From Candidatus Rubneribacter avistercoris (GTDB taxonomy: Bacteria; Actinomycetota; Coriobacteriia; Coriobacteriales; Eggerthellaceae), in the NCBI GenBank assembly GCA_019115845.1, contig DXCU01000063.1, forward strand, positions 1-64,000: a stretch of DNA of 64,000 nt, in the 5' to 3' direction. Numbering within the stretch: position 1 is the first letter of the stretch; each line of letters starts with the position of its first letter. The notes below the pieces were generated by a model, which saw nothing but the letters and a program-made list of their open reading frames with translations, was not told where the DNA came from and made no database searches. The position numbers and the translations under genes were made by a program. Shown here piece after piece: positions 8,103 to 14,534 of this stretch.

Positions 8103-9001
8103 GCCCCCGCGCCCGGGCGGACGACGTCCAACCCGGCGCTCGCCGCCACGAGAGCGCCCGCGTACGCCGGCGTGGCCTTCCCGGCCGCGCGCAGGAACTG
8201 AGCGCCCGCCGCCCGCAAACGCACGCCGGCGTCCACCAAAACGTCGGGGCAGTAATACGGATTCTCCGGCGTGGCGGCTCCCTGCCGGGGCGCATGCTCG
8301 GTCACCGTCAGCTGGGCCAGAACGGGAAGGAGGCCCACACCGGCCGCCATGCGCGCGAACGCCTCGGCCCGCTCCAGAGGCGCCCTCGTTGCGAAACCCG
8401 CAACCGACGCCCCGAAATCCGCCATGACCCCCAAGGCTTCGTCGAAGGGGTTCCGCCCATCGGCGAGCAGGCCGTCGGCGCGCACGTCCACCGACGCGAA
8501 CACCGCGACGTCGCTCACCTGCCGCACCCCCATGAGCGCGCACTTGAGGTCGGTCGGGTTGGCGAACCCGTTCAGGAAGAGCGCGTCAAGCTCCTGCCCC
8601 GCGCATGCGCGCGCGGCGCGCGCGTACTGGTCGCGGTTCTCATTGAGCGACGATTTGCTGGACGGGTCCAAGGGAAGCCCGCACGGCCCCACCTCCGCCA
8701 ACAGATGCTGCGGAGCCAGCTGGCGCGCGGCCTCCAACGCCGCGCCCGCCACCTCGGGCGCCCGCTCCTCCAGCCCGCGATGGGCAAGGCGCGCCGGCGT
8801 GATGCCCGCCGTGTTCGCCACCAGGCATTGAACGCCGGCTATCTGGTTGAGGCGCAATGCGTCGCGAACGGCCTCCGGCTCCACCATGTTCGCATACTCG
8901 AGGTCAAGCGATGCGTCGAAGCCCTGGCGCGCCAGCGCTGCGGCCACGGGAGCGGACAGGACGAGCATGTCGCGATGAAAACGCAGGGAGATATCGGGCA
9001 T
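8099..9001 (-). CDS. homocysteine S-methyltransferase-like protein, zinc cysteines not evident
   Basis: 300 residues from ATG 9001, preceded by AAAGGACTTCCCT. The fold is suggested by LSAPVAAALARQGFDASLDLEYA at the start, VANTAGITPARLAHRG, LLAEVGPCGLPLD and the C-terminal GAQFLRAAGKATPAYAGAL. In active methyltransferases this last region reads GGCCGTTP and its two cysteines bind the catalytic zinc; here they appear as Ala-Gly. Either zinc binding differs or the protein no longer methylates homocysteine. It overlaps the next gene by four bases. Expected substrate class is methyl donors and thiols, but actual activity is open. Confidence 0.65.
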   Translation of the reverse strand: MPDISLRFHRDMLVLSAPVAAALARQGFDASLDLEYANMVEPEAVRDALRLNQIAGVQCLVANTAGITPARLAHRGLEERAPEVAGAALEAARQLAPQHLLAEVGPCGLPLDPSSKSSLNENRDQYARAARACAGQELDALFLNGFANPTDLKCALMGVRQVSDVAVFASVDVRADGLLADGRNPFDEALGVMADFGASVAGFATRAPLERAEAFARMAAGVGLLPVLAQLTVTEHAPRQGAATPENPYYCPDVLVDAGVRLRAAGAQFLRAAGKATPAYAGALVAASAGLDVVRPGAGA

Positions 9002-9264
9002 AGGGAAGTCCTTTCGTCGGATGCCTATGATAGCAAAAGAACGGTGCCGAGGGGCGGGCTGCGGTGTTGGGAAGCGGGGCGGGCTGCCGAGGGGCGGGGC
9101 GCCGAGGGGCGATCCGCGGCGCCCGGGCGGCTGCGGCGTTGGGGGAAGGCGGGCGGCAACGCTGGGTGGCGGGGCGCGATGTTGGGAGGCGGTCCGCGCA
9201 CCGAAAGGCGCCCGATCCACCGCCGTCTGAAAGCCTCTCCATCGATCATCCGCGACCTGCACAC

Positions 9265-9313
9265 AAGACGAACATGAGCCGGTCACATGTTTTTCAAGGG
9301 CGGTCACTATAAT
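9265..9313 (+). promoter_or_regulatory. promoter of small-RNA candidate A
   Basis: TATAAT stands at 9308-9313. The 40-50 bases upstream (CACAAG, then TTTTCAAGGGCGGTCAC) align with the regions ahead of copies B and C, so promoter and RNA were duplicated together. The -35 element does not match the sigma-70 consensus well. Confidence 0.55.
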
Positions 9314-9319
9314 AGGATT

Positions 9320-9453
9320 TGCAATCGAGAGATTCCCCTCCTTTCGATTGCACTGCTTGTATCCCCTACAAAGCAGTAGCGACGCCATCGAGCGTCGCAT
9401 CATCCCCCTCCTTGTGGGCCGCGGAATCCCCTTCCGCGGCCCAATCCTTTTCT
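9320..9453 (+). ncRNA. small-RNA candidate A: four hairpins with C-rich loops
   Basis: No open frame fits. Four hairpins can be drawn: GCAATCGA/TCGATTGC (9321-9328 with 9344-9351), ACTGCTT/AAGCAGT (9352-9358 with 9371-9377), GCGACGC/GCGTCGC (9379-9385 with 9392-9398), and GGGCCGCGGAA/TTCCGCGGCCC (9416-9426 with 9432-9442) followed by CCTTTTCT, a good intrinsic terminator. The first loop, the second loop, the linker before hairpin 4 and the terminator loop carry CCCCTCCTT, TCCCCT, CCCCCTCCTT and TCCCC. CCTCCTT is the anti-Shine-Dalgarno sequence, so pairing with ribosome binding sites of mRNAs is the natural hypothesis. Confidence 0.7.
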
Positions 9454-9525
9454 GGGGCATGCCGCCTGGAGACGCGCGCAGACGGCGGCGAAGCGGGCGC
9501 GTTACCTTCCCGACACCCAGTCCAC

Positions 9526-9574
9526 AAAACGCGCACTCCCAGCACATACCATCTGCAACGTCGTCGGTTATACT
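9526..9574 (+). promoter_or_regulatory. promoter of small-RNA candidate B
   Basis: TATACT at 9569-9574 with upstream CACAAAACGCGCA and GCAACGTCGTCGG, matching the corresponding bases ahead of copy C nearly base for base. Confidence 0.55.
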
Positions 9575-9579
9575 TAGTG

Positions 9580-9714
9580 CCAGCAAGCGGAAAGATCCCC
9601 TCCTTACCCTTGCTTCTGCTTACCCCATAAAGCAGAGTCGGTGCCACATAGGCACCGCATCACCCCCTCCTTGTGGCCCGGCGGAGCTCCCCTCTCCCCG
9701 GGCCGATCCTTTTC
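9580..9714 (+). ncRNA. small-RNA candidate B: four hairpins with C-rich loops
   Basis: Second copy of the unit. Hairpins: AGCAAG/CTTGCT (9582-9587 with 9609-9614), TCTGCTT/AAGCAGA (9615-9621 with 9630-9636), CGGTGCC/GGCACCG (9639-9645 with 9651-9657), GGCCCGG/CCGGGCC (9675-9681 with 9698-9704) then CCTTTT. Compared with copy A the stems differ on both sides so that pairing is kept, which supports an RNA structure. Unpaired C-rich motifs are retained: CCCCTCCTT, ACCCCATA, CCCCCTCCTT and CTCCCCTCTCC. Confidence 0.72.
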
Positions 9715-9978
9715 CGGCGCACTGTCGACGGCGCACCGCCCTCGAAAAGCGAGGGACGACCCTCGGAACGCAGGCGAAGTCCCCTCCCGCAGACTGCGAA
9801 TCCGGCATCGCGACGCTGCGCAAATCGACGAACAAAAGTCAGCGAACAAAAATTGTGCAGCCGCTTAATTTTGAACGATCTGCCAGTGCGCAAACCATGG
9901 ATAAAGAAATTCGTTCTGCCTGGGGTTTTCCCACTTGAACTGCTGAAAGAAACGCTTTCGTTACTTTTTGCGGTCACA

Positions 9979-10033
9979 GTTCACAAAACCAGCATGTCTG
10001 CCACATATCATTTTCAACGTCGGTCGTTATAAT
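9979..10033 (+). promoter_or_regulatory. promoter of small-RNA candidate C
   Basis: TATAAT at 10028-10033, preceded by CACAAAACCAGCA and TTTTCAACGTCGGTCGT, the best conserved of the three promoter copies. Confidence 0.6.
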
Positions 10034-10038
10034 GGCCT

Positions 10039-10175
10039 CAGCAAATGGAAAGGCTCCCCTCCTTACATTTGCTTCTGCTTACCCCTTAAAGCAGAGTCGG
10101 TGCCACATAGGCACCGCATCATCCCCTCCTTGTGGCCCGGTGGAGCTCCCCTCTCCCCGGGCCAATCCTTTTATC
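10039..10175 (+). ncRNA. small-RNA candidate C: four hairpins with C-rich loops
   Basis: Third copy. Hairpins: AGCAAAT/ATTTGCT (10040-10046 with 10067-10073), TCTGCTT/AAGCAGA (10074-10080 with 10089-10095), CGGTGCC/GGCACCG (10098-10104 with 10110-10116) and GGCCCGG/CCGGGCC (10134-10140 with 10157-10163) followed by CCTTTTATCC. C-rich motifs sit in the same places as in A and B. Copies B and C are nearly identical from hairpin 2 onward, whereas hairpin 1 has drifted with compensating changes. Confidence 0.72.
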
Positions 10176-10287
10176 CTACAGCCCATTCTTTCCTATAGCA
10201 CGTTCGGCGTTGCTCGCCAACTCCCGCAAAACGGCCAACAAGCGCGGCGGACGCATCTTCCCTTTCGCCCTTTTTCATGCAAACAAA

Positions 10288-10303
10288 TGTTTCACGTGAA
10301 ACA
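10288..10303. promoter_or_regulatory. parS: parS site 1 (ParB binding)
   Basis: TGTTTCACGTGAAACA is an exact 16-bp match to the bacterial chromosomal parS consensus. It lies inside a 29-bp stretch (10278-10306) repeated exactly at 10752-10780. ParB loading here would nucleate the chromosome partition complex. parA and parB are not in the window. Confidence 0.85.
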
Positions 10304-10761
10304 TTTCGGCATCCGGCGCGACGCGAAGCCGCGCGCGAACGAAGCACCCGGCGCGAACAAGGCGCTCCGCCGGGCGAGCTGCGCGCGGACAAAGCGTTCG
10401 GCGGAGCAAGGCGTTCGGCAGAACAAGGCGCCCAACGAGGCGAAGCACCCGAAAAGAGAGGGGCTCCCGGCGGAGCGCGAAACCGAGCGCGGGCAAAGCG
10501 TTCGGTCGGACAGGGCGCCCGGCAAGAGCGAAGCGCGCGGCCACGATGCCGCGTAGCGCATCGACGCCGGCAATGAGGGCGAACCTTTCGGTGCGTCGCA
10601 CCCGTCCGCCGTCCGTTTGGGCAGATAGCGGCCCCACCGGCGATGCCGACCCGCCCGAGCGGGAGGTCGTCAAGCCAGCAGACCAACCGCCCGGGCAAGC
10701 GGTTGGCGTTTGCCGGAGCCTCCGTCGCCCCTCTCAAGCGACAGCTTCATGTGCAAACAAA
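10304..10761. other. noncoding spacer between the two parS sites
   Basis: About 460 bp, GC-rich, with loosely repeated AAGCGTTCGGCGGAGCAAGGCG-like words and no convincing gene on either strand. Translated frames are all low-complexity Arg/Ala/Pro and lack plausible start signals. Confidence 0.5.
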
Positions 10762-10777
10762 TGTTTCACGTGAAACA
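10762..10777. promoter_or_regulatory. parS: parS site 2 (ParB binding)
   Basis: Second exact TGTTTCACGTGAAACA, 474 bp from the first and in the same sequence context (GCAAACAA before, TTT after). It is followed by an unusually AT-rich stretch (10781-10825) for this genome. Confidence 0.85.
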
Positions 10778-11023
10778 TTTCAACTCTTTTAACATTATTA
10801 AATTACTTAAGTTTATTGCTGGTTGATGGAGCGGCTGTAGCGCTTGCACGCCGCTTGCGCGCCGCAGCCAATAAGCCCGCGCGACAAACCGCCGCCCCTT
10901 GAGCGCACCTCGGAACAGAGGCGCGCTCAAGGGGCGGACCTTCCCGGGAAAAGCGCGACCGCGCCGCACGATGCGCTCGAGAGGGGCCTCGGGCGCGCCG
11001 CAGCCCCTCCCCCGCCGCGAACC

Positions 11024-11836
11024 CTAGGCGTTCTTCCGCGCGAACAAGATGTTGTTCGTCTCCAGCCAGCTTTCCACCGTGCCGGTGTCGAACCCGTCGG
11101 CCGGGTCGATGACGAGCGCGTACATCTCCTCCTCGCGCAGCACCGCATCCAAAGCGTCGGTGAGCTGGATCTCGCCGCCCACCCCGGGCTGCACGTCGGC
11201 CAGAAGCTCCATCACGCGCGGCGAGAGCAAATAGCGGCCGAACACGGCCAAATTCGACGGCGCGTCCTCAAGCGCCGGCTTCTCCACCAGCGCGTCCACC
11301 TTCCACACGTCGTCGGCAACCGCCGCGCCCGCGATCACGCCGAAGCGGCTCACCTGGTCGTCCGGCACCGGCATGACGGCGATGACGCTCGCGCCGCCGT
11401 GCGCGTCGGACACCTCCTGCATGCGCGGCAGCATCTTGTTGTCGGGCACCAGCACGTCGCCGAGCAGCACGTAGAACGGCTCGTCGCCCGTCTTCTCGGC
11501 CGCGCAGCGCACGGCATGCCCCAGCCCCAGCGCCTCGTCCTGGTACACGTAGCTCACGTTGTAGGCGCCCACCCGCTCCACAAGATCGGCGTACTTGTCT
11601 TTGCCGCGCTCGCGCAGCGTGGCCACCAGCTCCGGATTCGGCGAGAAATGGTCCTCGATGGCCTTCTTCTCGCGGCTGTTGATGATGACCACCTCGTCGG
11701 CCGCCGACGCCAGGCCCTCCTCCACCACGTACTGGATGGCCGGACGGTCGACGACCAGCAGCATCTCCTTCGGCTGGGCTTTCGTGGCGGGCAAAAAGCG
11801 CGTGCCGAGGCCGGCGGCGGGGATGAGAGCCTTCAT
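11024..11836 (-). CDS. galU: UTP-glucose-1-phosphate uridylyltransferase
   Basis: Makes UDP-glucose from UTP and glucose 1-phosphate for cell-envelope polysaccharides. 270 residues from ATG 11836, preceded by AGGAGAAAGG; the frame upstream is not conserved. The nucleotide-binding start MKALIPAAGLGTRFLPATKA is diagnostic, followed by PKEMLLVVDRPAIQYVVEE, the GLGHAV segment and VEKP. Length is normal for bacterial GalU. It lies downstream of the ccm genes on the same strand, separated by about 225 bp and a strong hairpin, so it is probably its own unit. Confidence 0.93.
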   Translation of the reverse strand: MKALIPAAGLGTRFLPATKAQPKEMLLVVDRPAIQYVVEEGLASAADEVVIINSREKKAIEDHFSPNPELVATLRERGKDKYADLVERVGAYNVSYVYQDEALGLGHAVRCAAEKTGDEPFYVLLGDVLVPDNKMLPRMQEVSDAHGGASVIAVMPVPDDQVSRFGVIAGAAVADDVWKVDALVEKPALEDAPSNLAVFGRYLLSPRVMELLADVQPGVGGEIQLTDALDAVLREEEMYALVIDPADGFDTGTVESWLETNNILFARKNA

Positions 11837-11869
11837 GGGAAAACCTTTCTCCTGGTGTCCGTAATACGC

Positions 11870-11893
11870 GAGGCGCCGCAAAGGCGGCGCCTC
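11870..11893 (-). terminator. 10-bp GC hairpin between the ccm genes and galU
   Basis: GAGGCGCCGC (11870-11879) pairs with GCGGCGCCTC (11884-11893) across a 4-base loop. It could end the nrf-ccm transcript; no U-run is present. Confidence 0.4.
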
Positions 11894-12062
11894 GTTCGCT
11901 GCGTTCGGTTATTGTAGCACGACCGGCCTGCGCGTCGGCCGCAACGCGCATCCGCGCGCCCGCCGCAACCTGCCTGCGCGCCGAACGCAGGCGCAACGCC
12001 CTGGGCAGACGGCGCTCCGTCCGTCCGCCCACTCGCGCGCCGGCGTTCGGCCGGCCGCCGGC

Positions 12063-12254
12063 CTATTCGGCGCGCGCGCTCCGCTCGGCCAGCGCCTCTT
12101 CAAGCACCGCCATCTGGGCCTCGGTCTTCTTCAGGCCGCGCACCACCACGAACACGTACACCAGGATGGCAAGCCACATGAGCGCGTACGCCGCAATGAT
12201 GTAGGGGGCCGACGGGATGATGGTGCTGTAGATTTCCTCGAGGATCGGGTTCAT
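12063..12254 (-). CDS. ccmD: CcmD-like small membrane protein
   Basis: 63 residues with one membrane helix (IIAAYALMWLAILVYVFVVV) followed by a charged helix (RGLKKTEAQMAVLEEALAER). Size, topology and place directly after ccmC fit CcmD, which stabilises the CcmABC heme-release complex with CcmE. Sequence conservation in this family is weak, so the call relies largely on gene order. It ends the nrfA-nrfH-ccm series. Confidence 0.75.
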   Translation of the reverse strand: MNPILEEIYSTIIPSAPYIIAAYALMWLAILVYVFVVVRGLKKTEAQMAVLEEALAERSARAE

Positions 12255-12305
12255 GTTCGCTCCTTATCGATATGCGCGCCGACCCTTCGCCGGGCCGGCG
12301 GCGCG

Positions 12306-13076
12306 CTAGTCCTCCAACTGCTCCTTCACGGCTTCCACGCGCTGGGCAAGCCTCACCTGGCGAAAGCGCAGGCGGTACAGCCCGAAGCCCACCAGCAGCA
12401 TGCCGATCATGACCACGCCCACCGTCATGCCCATGTCGGCCGACATGCCGCCTTCGCGCAGGACCACAGGATGGATGCTCGACGGGATGAGCCGCGTGAC
12501 CATGTAGCATATGGGCACGTCGATGCAGGCGATGATGCCGATGACGGCACCGTAGGTAGCGCGGCGCTCGGGCTCGTCTATGGCGTTGCGCAGCACGAAG
12601 TACGCGATGATAATGAGCATGAGAATGAGGTAGGTGGTCAGACGCGGATCCCACGTCCACCACACGCCCCACTCGAAGCGCGTCCACAAATCGCCCGTGA
12701 TCATGGTGCAGATGACGAACAGGAGCGCTATCTCCATGCACACCTTGGCGCAGGTGTCGAAGCGCTGGTTCTTCGTCATGAGGAAGCGCACGCAGTAGTA
12801 CCCGCCGAAGAACAGCGCCAAAAACGACACGATGGCTACCGGCATGTGGAAGTAGAAGATCTTCTGCGACAGCAGCAGCTTCGAGGACACCATCTGCCCG
12901 CCGATCAGCTCCACGCCGTCCACCGTGGCTCCATGCACCGGCCCGGCGTACAGAAACGCCATGAGGAAGCCGACGGTGGTGAGCACGGCGCCGGCCAGAA
13001 GCGCCCACGGCGCCAAGCGGTCGGGCCACTGCCCCCCTTCCGGAAGCTTCGGCACCTTCTCTTGCGAATCAGCCAC
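12306..13076 (-). CDS. ccmC: CcmC heme-handling membrane protein
   Basis: 256 residues with about six membrane helices. The WWD motif region reads WGVWWTWDPRLT and is flanked by histidines (HMPVAIVSF and SSIHPVVLREGG), the usual heme-ligand positions. CcmC loads heme onto CcmE at the outer face of the membrane. It sits between ccmB (13 bp upstream) and ccmD (about 50 bp downstream) in the maturation operon. It could be confused with CcsA of system II, but the ccmA-ccmB context and length identify CcmC. Confidence 0.9.
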   Translation of the reverse strand: MADSQEKVPKLPEGGQWPDRLAPWALLAGAVLTTVGFLMAFLYAGPVHGATVDGVELIGGQMVSSKLLLSQKIFYFHMPVAIVSFLALFFGGYYCVRFLMTKNQRFDTCAKVCMEIALLFVICTMITGDLWTRFEWGVWWTWDPRLTTYLILMLIIIAYFVLRNAIDEPERRATYGAVIGIIACIDVPICYMVTRLIPSSIHPVVLREGGMSADMGMTVGVVMIGMLLVGFGLYRLRFRQVRLAQRVEAVKEQLED

Positions 13077-13088
13077 TGATACCCCTTT

Positions 13089-13805
13089 CTATGCGGAGAT
13101 GACGAAATCGTACAGGACCCAGCACGCAAGCAGCATGATCACGTCGTAGCCGCCCGCCAGGACCAACGATTGGAAGAACACGTCCATATACCCCTCGGCG
13201 CCCACGATAACCGCAGTCGTGGCCGAGGCGCACGCCCACAGCAGCGGGAAGATGAGGGGGACGAACAAAACCGCCAGCATGACGTCCTTGCCGCGCGTGT
13301 TGACGGTGATGGTGGACAGCAGCGTGCCGATGCCGGCCATCCCCACGGTGCCCACGACAAGTGGCGCGAGGAACAGCCAGAAGCTTGTCGAGGGCTGGGC
13401 GGAAGCCAGGAAGAAAAAGCAGAACAGCGGGACGGCGATAACCTCCACCACCAGCAAAAACAGCAGGTTCGAAACGGCCTTGGCCAAAAAGATGACCGCG
13501 CGGTCCAAAGGCACCAGCAAGATGCCCTCCAAACACCCCTGCTCCTTCTCGTGCGAAAACGAGCGGTTCAGCCCCAGAAGCGACGTGAACACGATGAGCG
13601 CCCACAGAAGGCCGCCGCTGATCTGCAGCACGTCGAACGAGCTGGCCGTCTGCCCAAGCGCCGCCCCGTAGACGATGAGCACGAGCAGCGCGTAGATGCC
13701 CATGGACGTGAGCATCTCCTTGGTGCGGAACTCCTGCTCCAAGTCCTTGCGCAGAAGTATCGCGAACTGCTGCAGCGTGGAGGGCTTCTTCAACGTCACC
13801 GCCAT
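13089..13805 (-). CDS. ccmB: CcmB heme-exporter-like permease
   Basis: 238 residues from ATG 13805, one base after the ccmA stop. Six hydrophobic segments are visible, with LLRKDLEQEFRTKEMLTSM at the start and LNRSFSHEKEQGCLEGILLVPLDRAVIFLAKAVSN in the middle, both CcmB signatures. It forms the ABC complex with CcmA; with CcmC and CcmD this complex uses ATP to free holo-CcmE. Confidence 0.92.
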   Translation of the reverse strand: MAVTLKKPSTLQQFAILLRKDLEQEFRTKEMLTSMGIYALLVLIVYGAALGQTASSFDVLQISGGLLWALIVFTSLLGLNRSFSHEKEQGCLEGILLVPLDRAVIFLAKAVSNLLFLLVVEVIAVPLFCFFFLASAQPSTSFWLFLAPLVVGTVGMAGIGTLLSTITVNTRGKDVMLAVLFVPLIFPLLWACASATTAVIVGAEGYMDVFFQSLVLAGGYDVIMLLACWVLYDFVISA

Positions 13806-13806
13806 G

Positions 13807-14529
13807 TCATGCCACCCCCATGCCCACGGTGGAGCGGTACAGCGCCGAGAACTCGCCGAAATCCAGCGCGTCCTTTCGGTCGAACGCGACCACCTTGCCC
13901 TTTGCCAGCACAAGCGCGTGCGTGCACATGGCAAACCCCTTCTCCAGATCATGGCTCACCATGACGAAGGTGCGGCCGGCCCGCTGCTTTTCTATGAGGC
14001 TGTCGAATATCTCCACGGCGTGCGGGTCAAGCCCCGAGTACGGCTCGTCCAAAAACACCACGTCGGGGTCGTGGATGAGCGCGCGGGCGATGGAGAGGCG
14101 CTGCGTCATGCCGCGCGAGAACGTGCGCACCACGTCCAGGCGACGGTGCTTAAGCTCCACGGCCTCCAAAAGCTCCATGACGCGCGCCTTGGGGTTTGCC
14201 ACCCCGTAAAGGCGCGCGTAGATCATGAGGTTCTGCTCGGCCGTGAGGTCCGGATACAGCATGGAGTTGTGCGAGATGAGGCCGATGTGGTCGCGCGCTT
14301 TGTCCGGCTCCTCCTTGATGTCCACGCCCATGAGCTTGGCGGACCCCGACGAGGCGCGCGCCAGCGTGGACAGCACGCGCAGAAGCGTGGTCTTGCCGGC
14401 GCCGTTCGGCCCGAAGATGGACAGAAACGCGCCTTGGGGCACCTCGATGGACACGCCGTCCACCGCGCGGCGGGTGCCGAACACCTTGGAGAGCTTCTTC
14501 GTTTCGATGGCAGCTTCCACCTCGGCCAT
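13807..14529 (-). CDS. ccmA: CcmA ABC-transporter ATPase
   Basis: 240 residues. Walker A is FGPNGAGKTTLLR, the signature motif reads FSRGMTQRLSIARAL, Walker B is VVFLDEPYSGLD and the switch His is in VSHDLEKG. It follows ccmF by 5 bp and precedes ccmB by one base. Powers release of heme-loaded CcmE for cytochrome c assembly. Confidence 0.93.
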   Translation of the reverse strand: MAEVEAAIETKKLSKVFGTRRAVDGVSIEVPQGAFLSIFGPNGAGKTTLLRVLSTLARASSGSAKLMGVDIKEEPDKARDHIGLISHNSMLYPDLTAEQNLMIYARLYGVANPKARVMELLEAVELKHRRLDVVRTFSRGMTQRLSIARALIHDPDVVFLDEPYSGLDPHAVEIFDSLIEKQRAGRTFVMVSHDLEKGFAMCTHALVLAKGKVVAFDRKDALDFGEFSALYRSTVGMGVA

Positions 14530-14534
14530 GGCGG

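Noticed and set aside
9319-9938. open frames across small-RNA candidates A and B
   Set aside because: They cut through conserved stems, differ in frame among the three copies and have no start signal; conservation follows base pairing rather than codons.
10171-10737. overlapping open frames between and around the parS sites
   Set aside because: All frames are low-complexity Arg/Ala/Pro products of GC-rich repeats; none has a start signal or domain.
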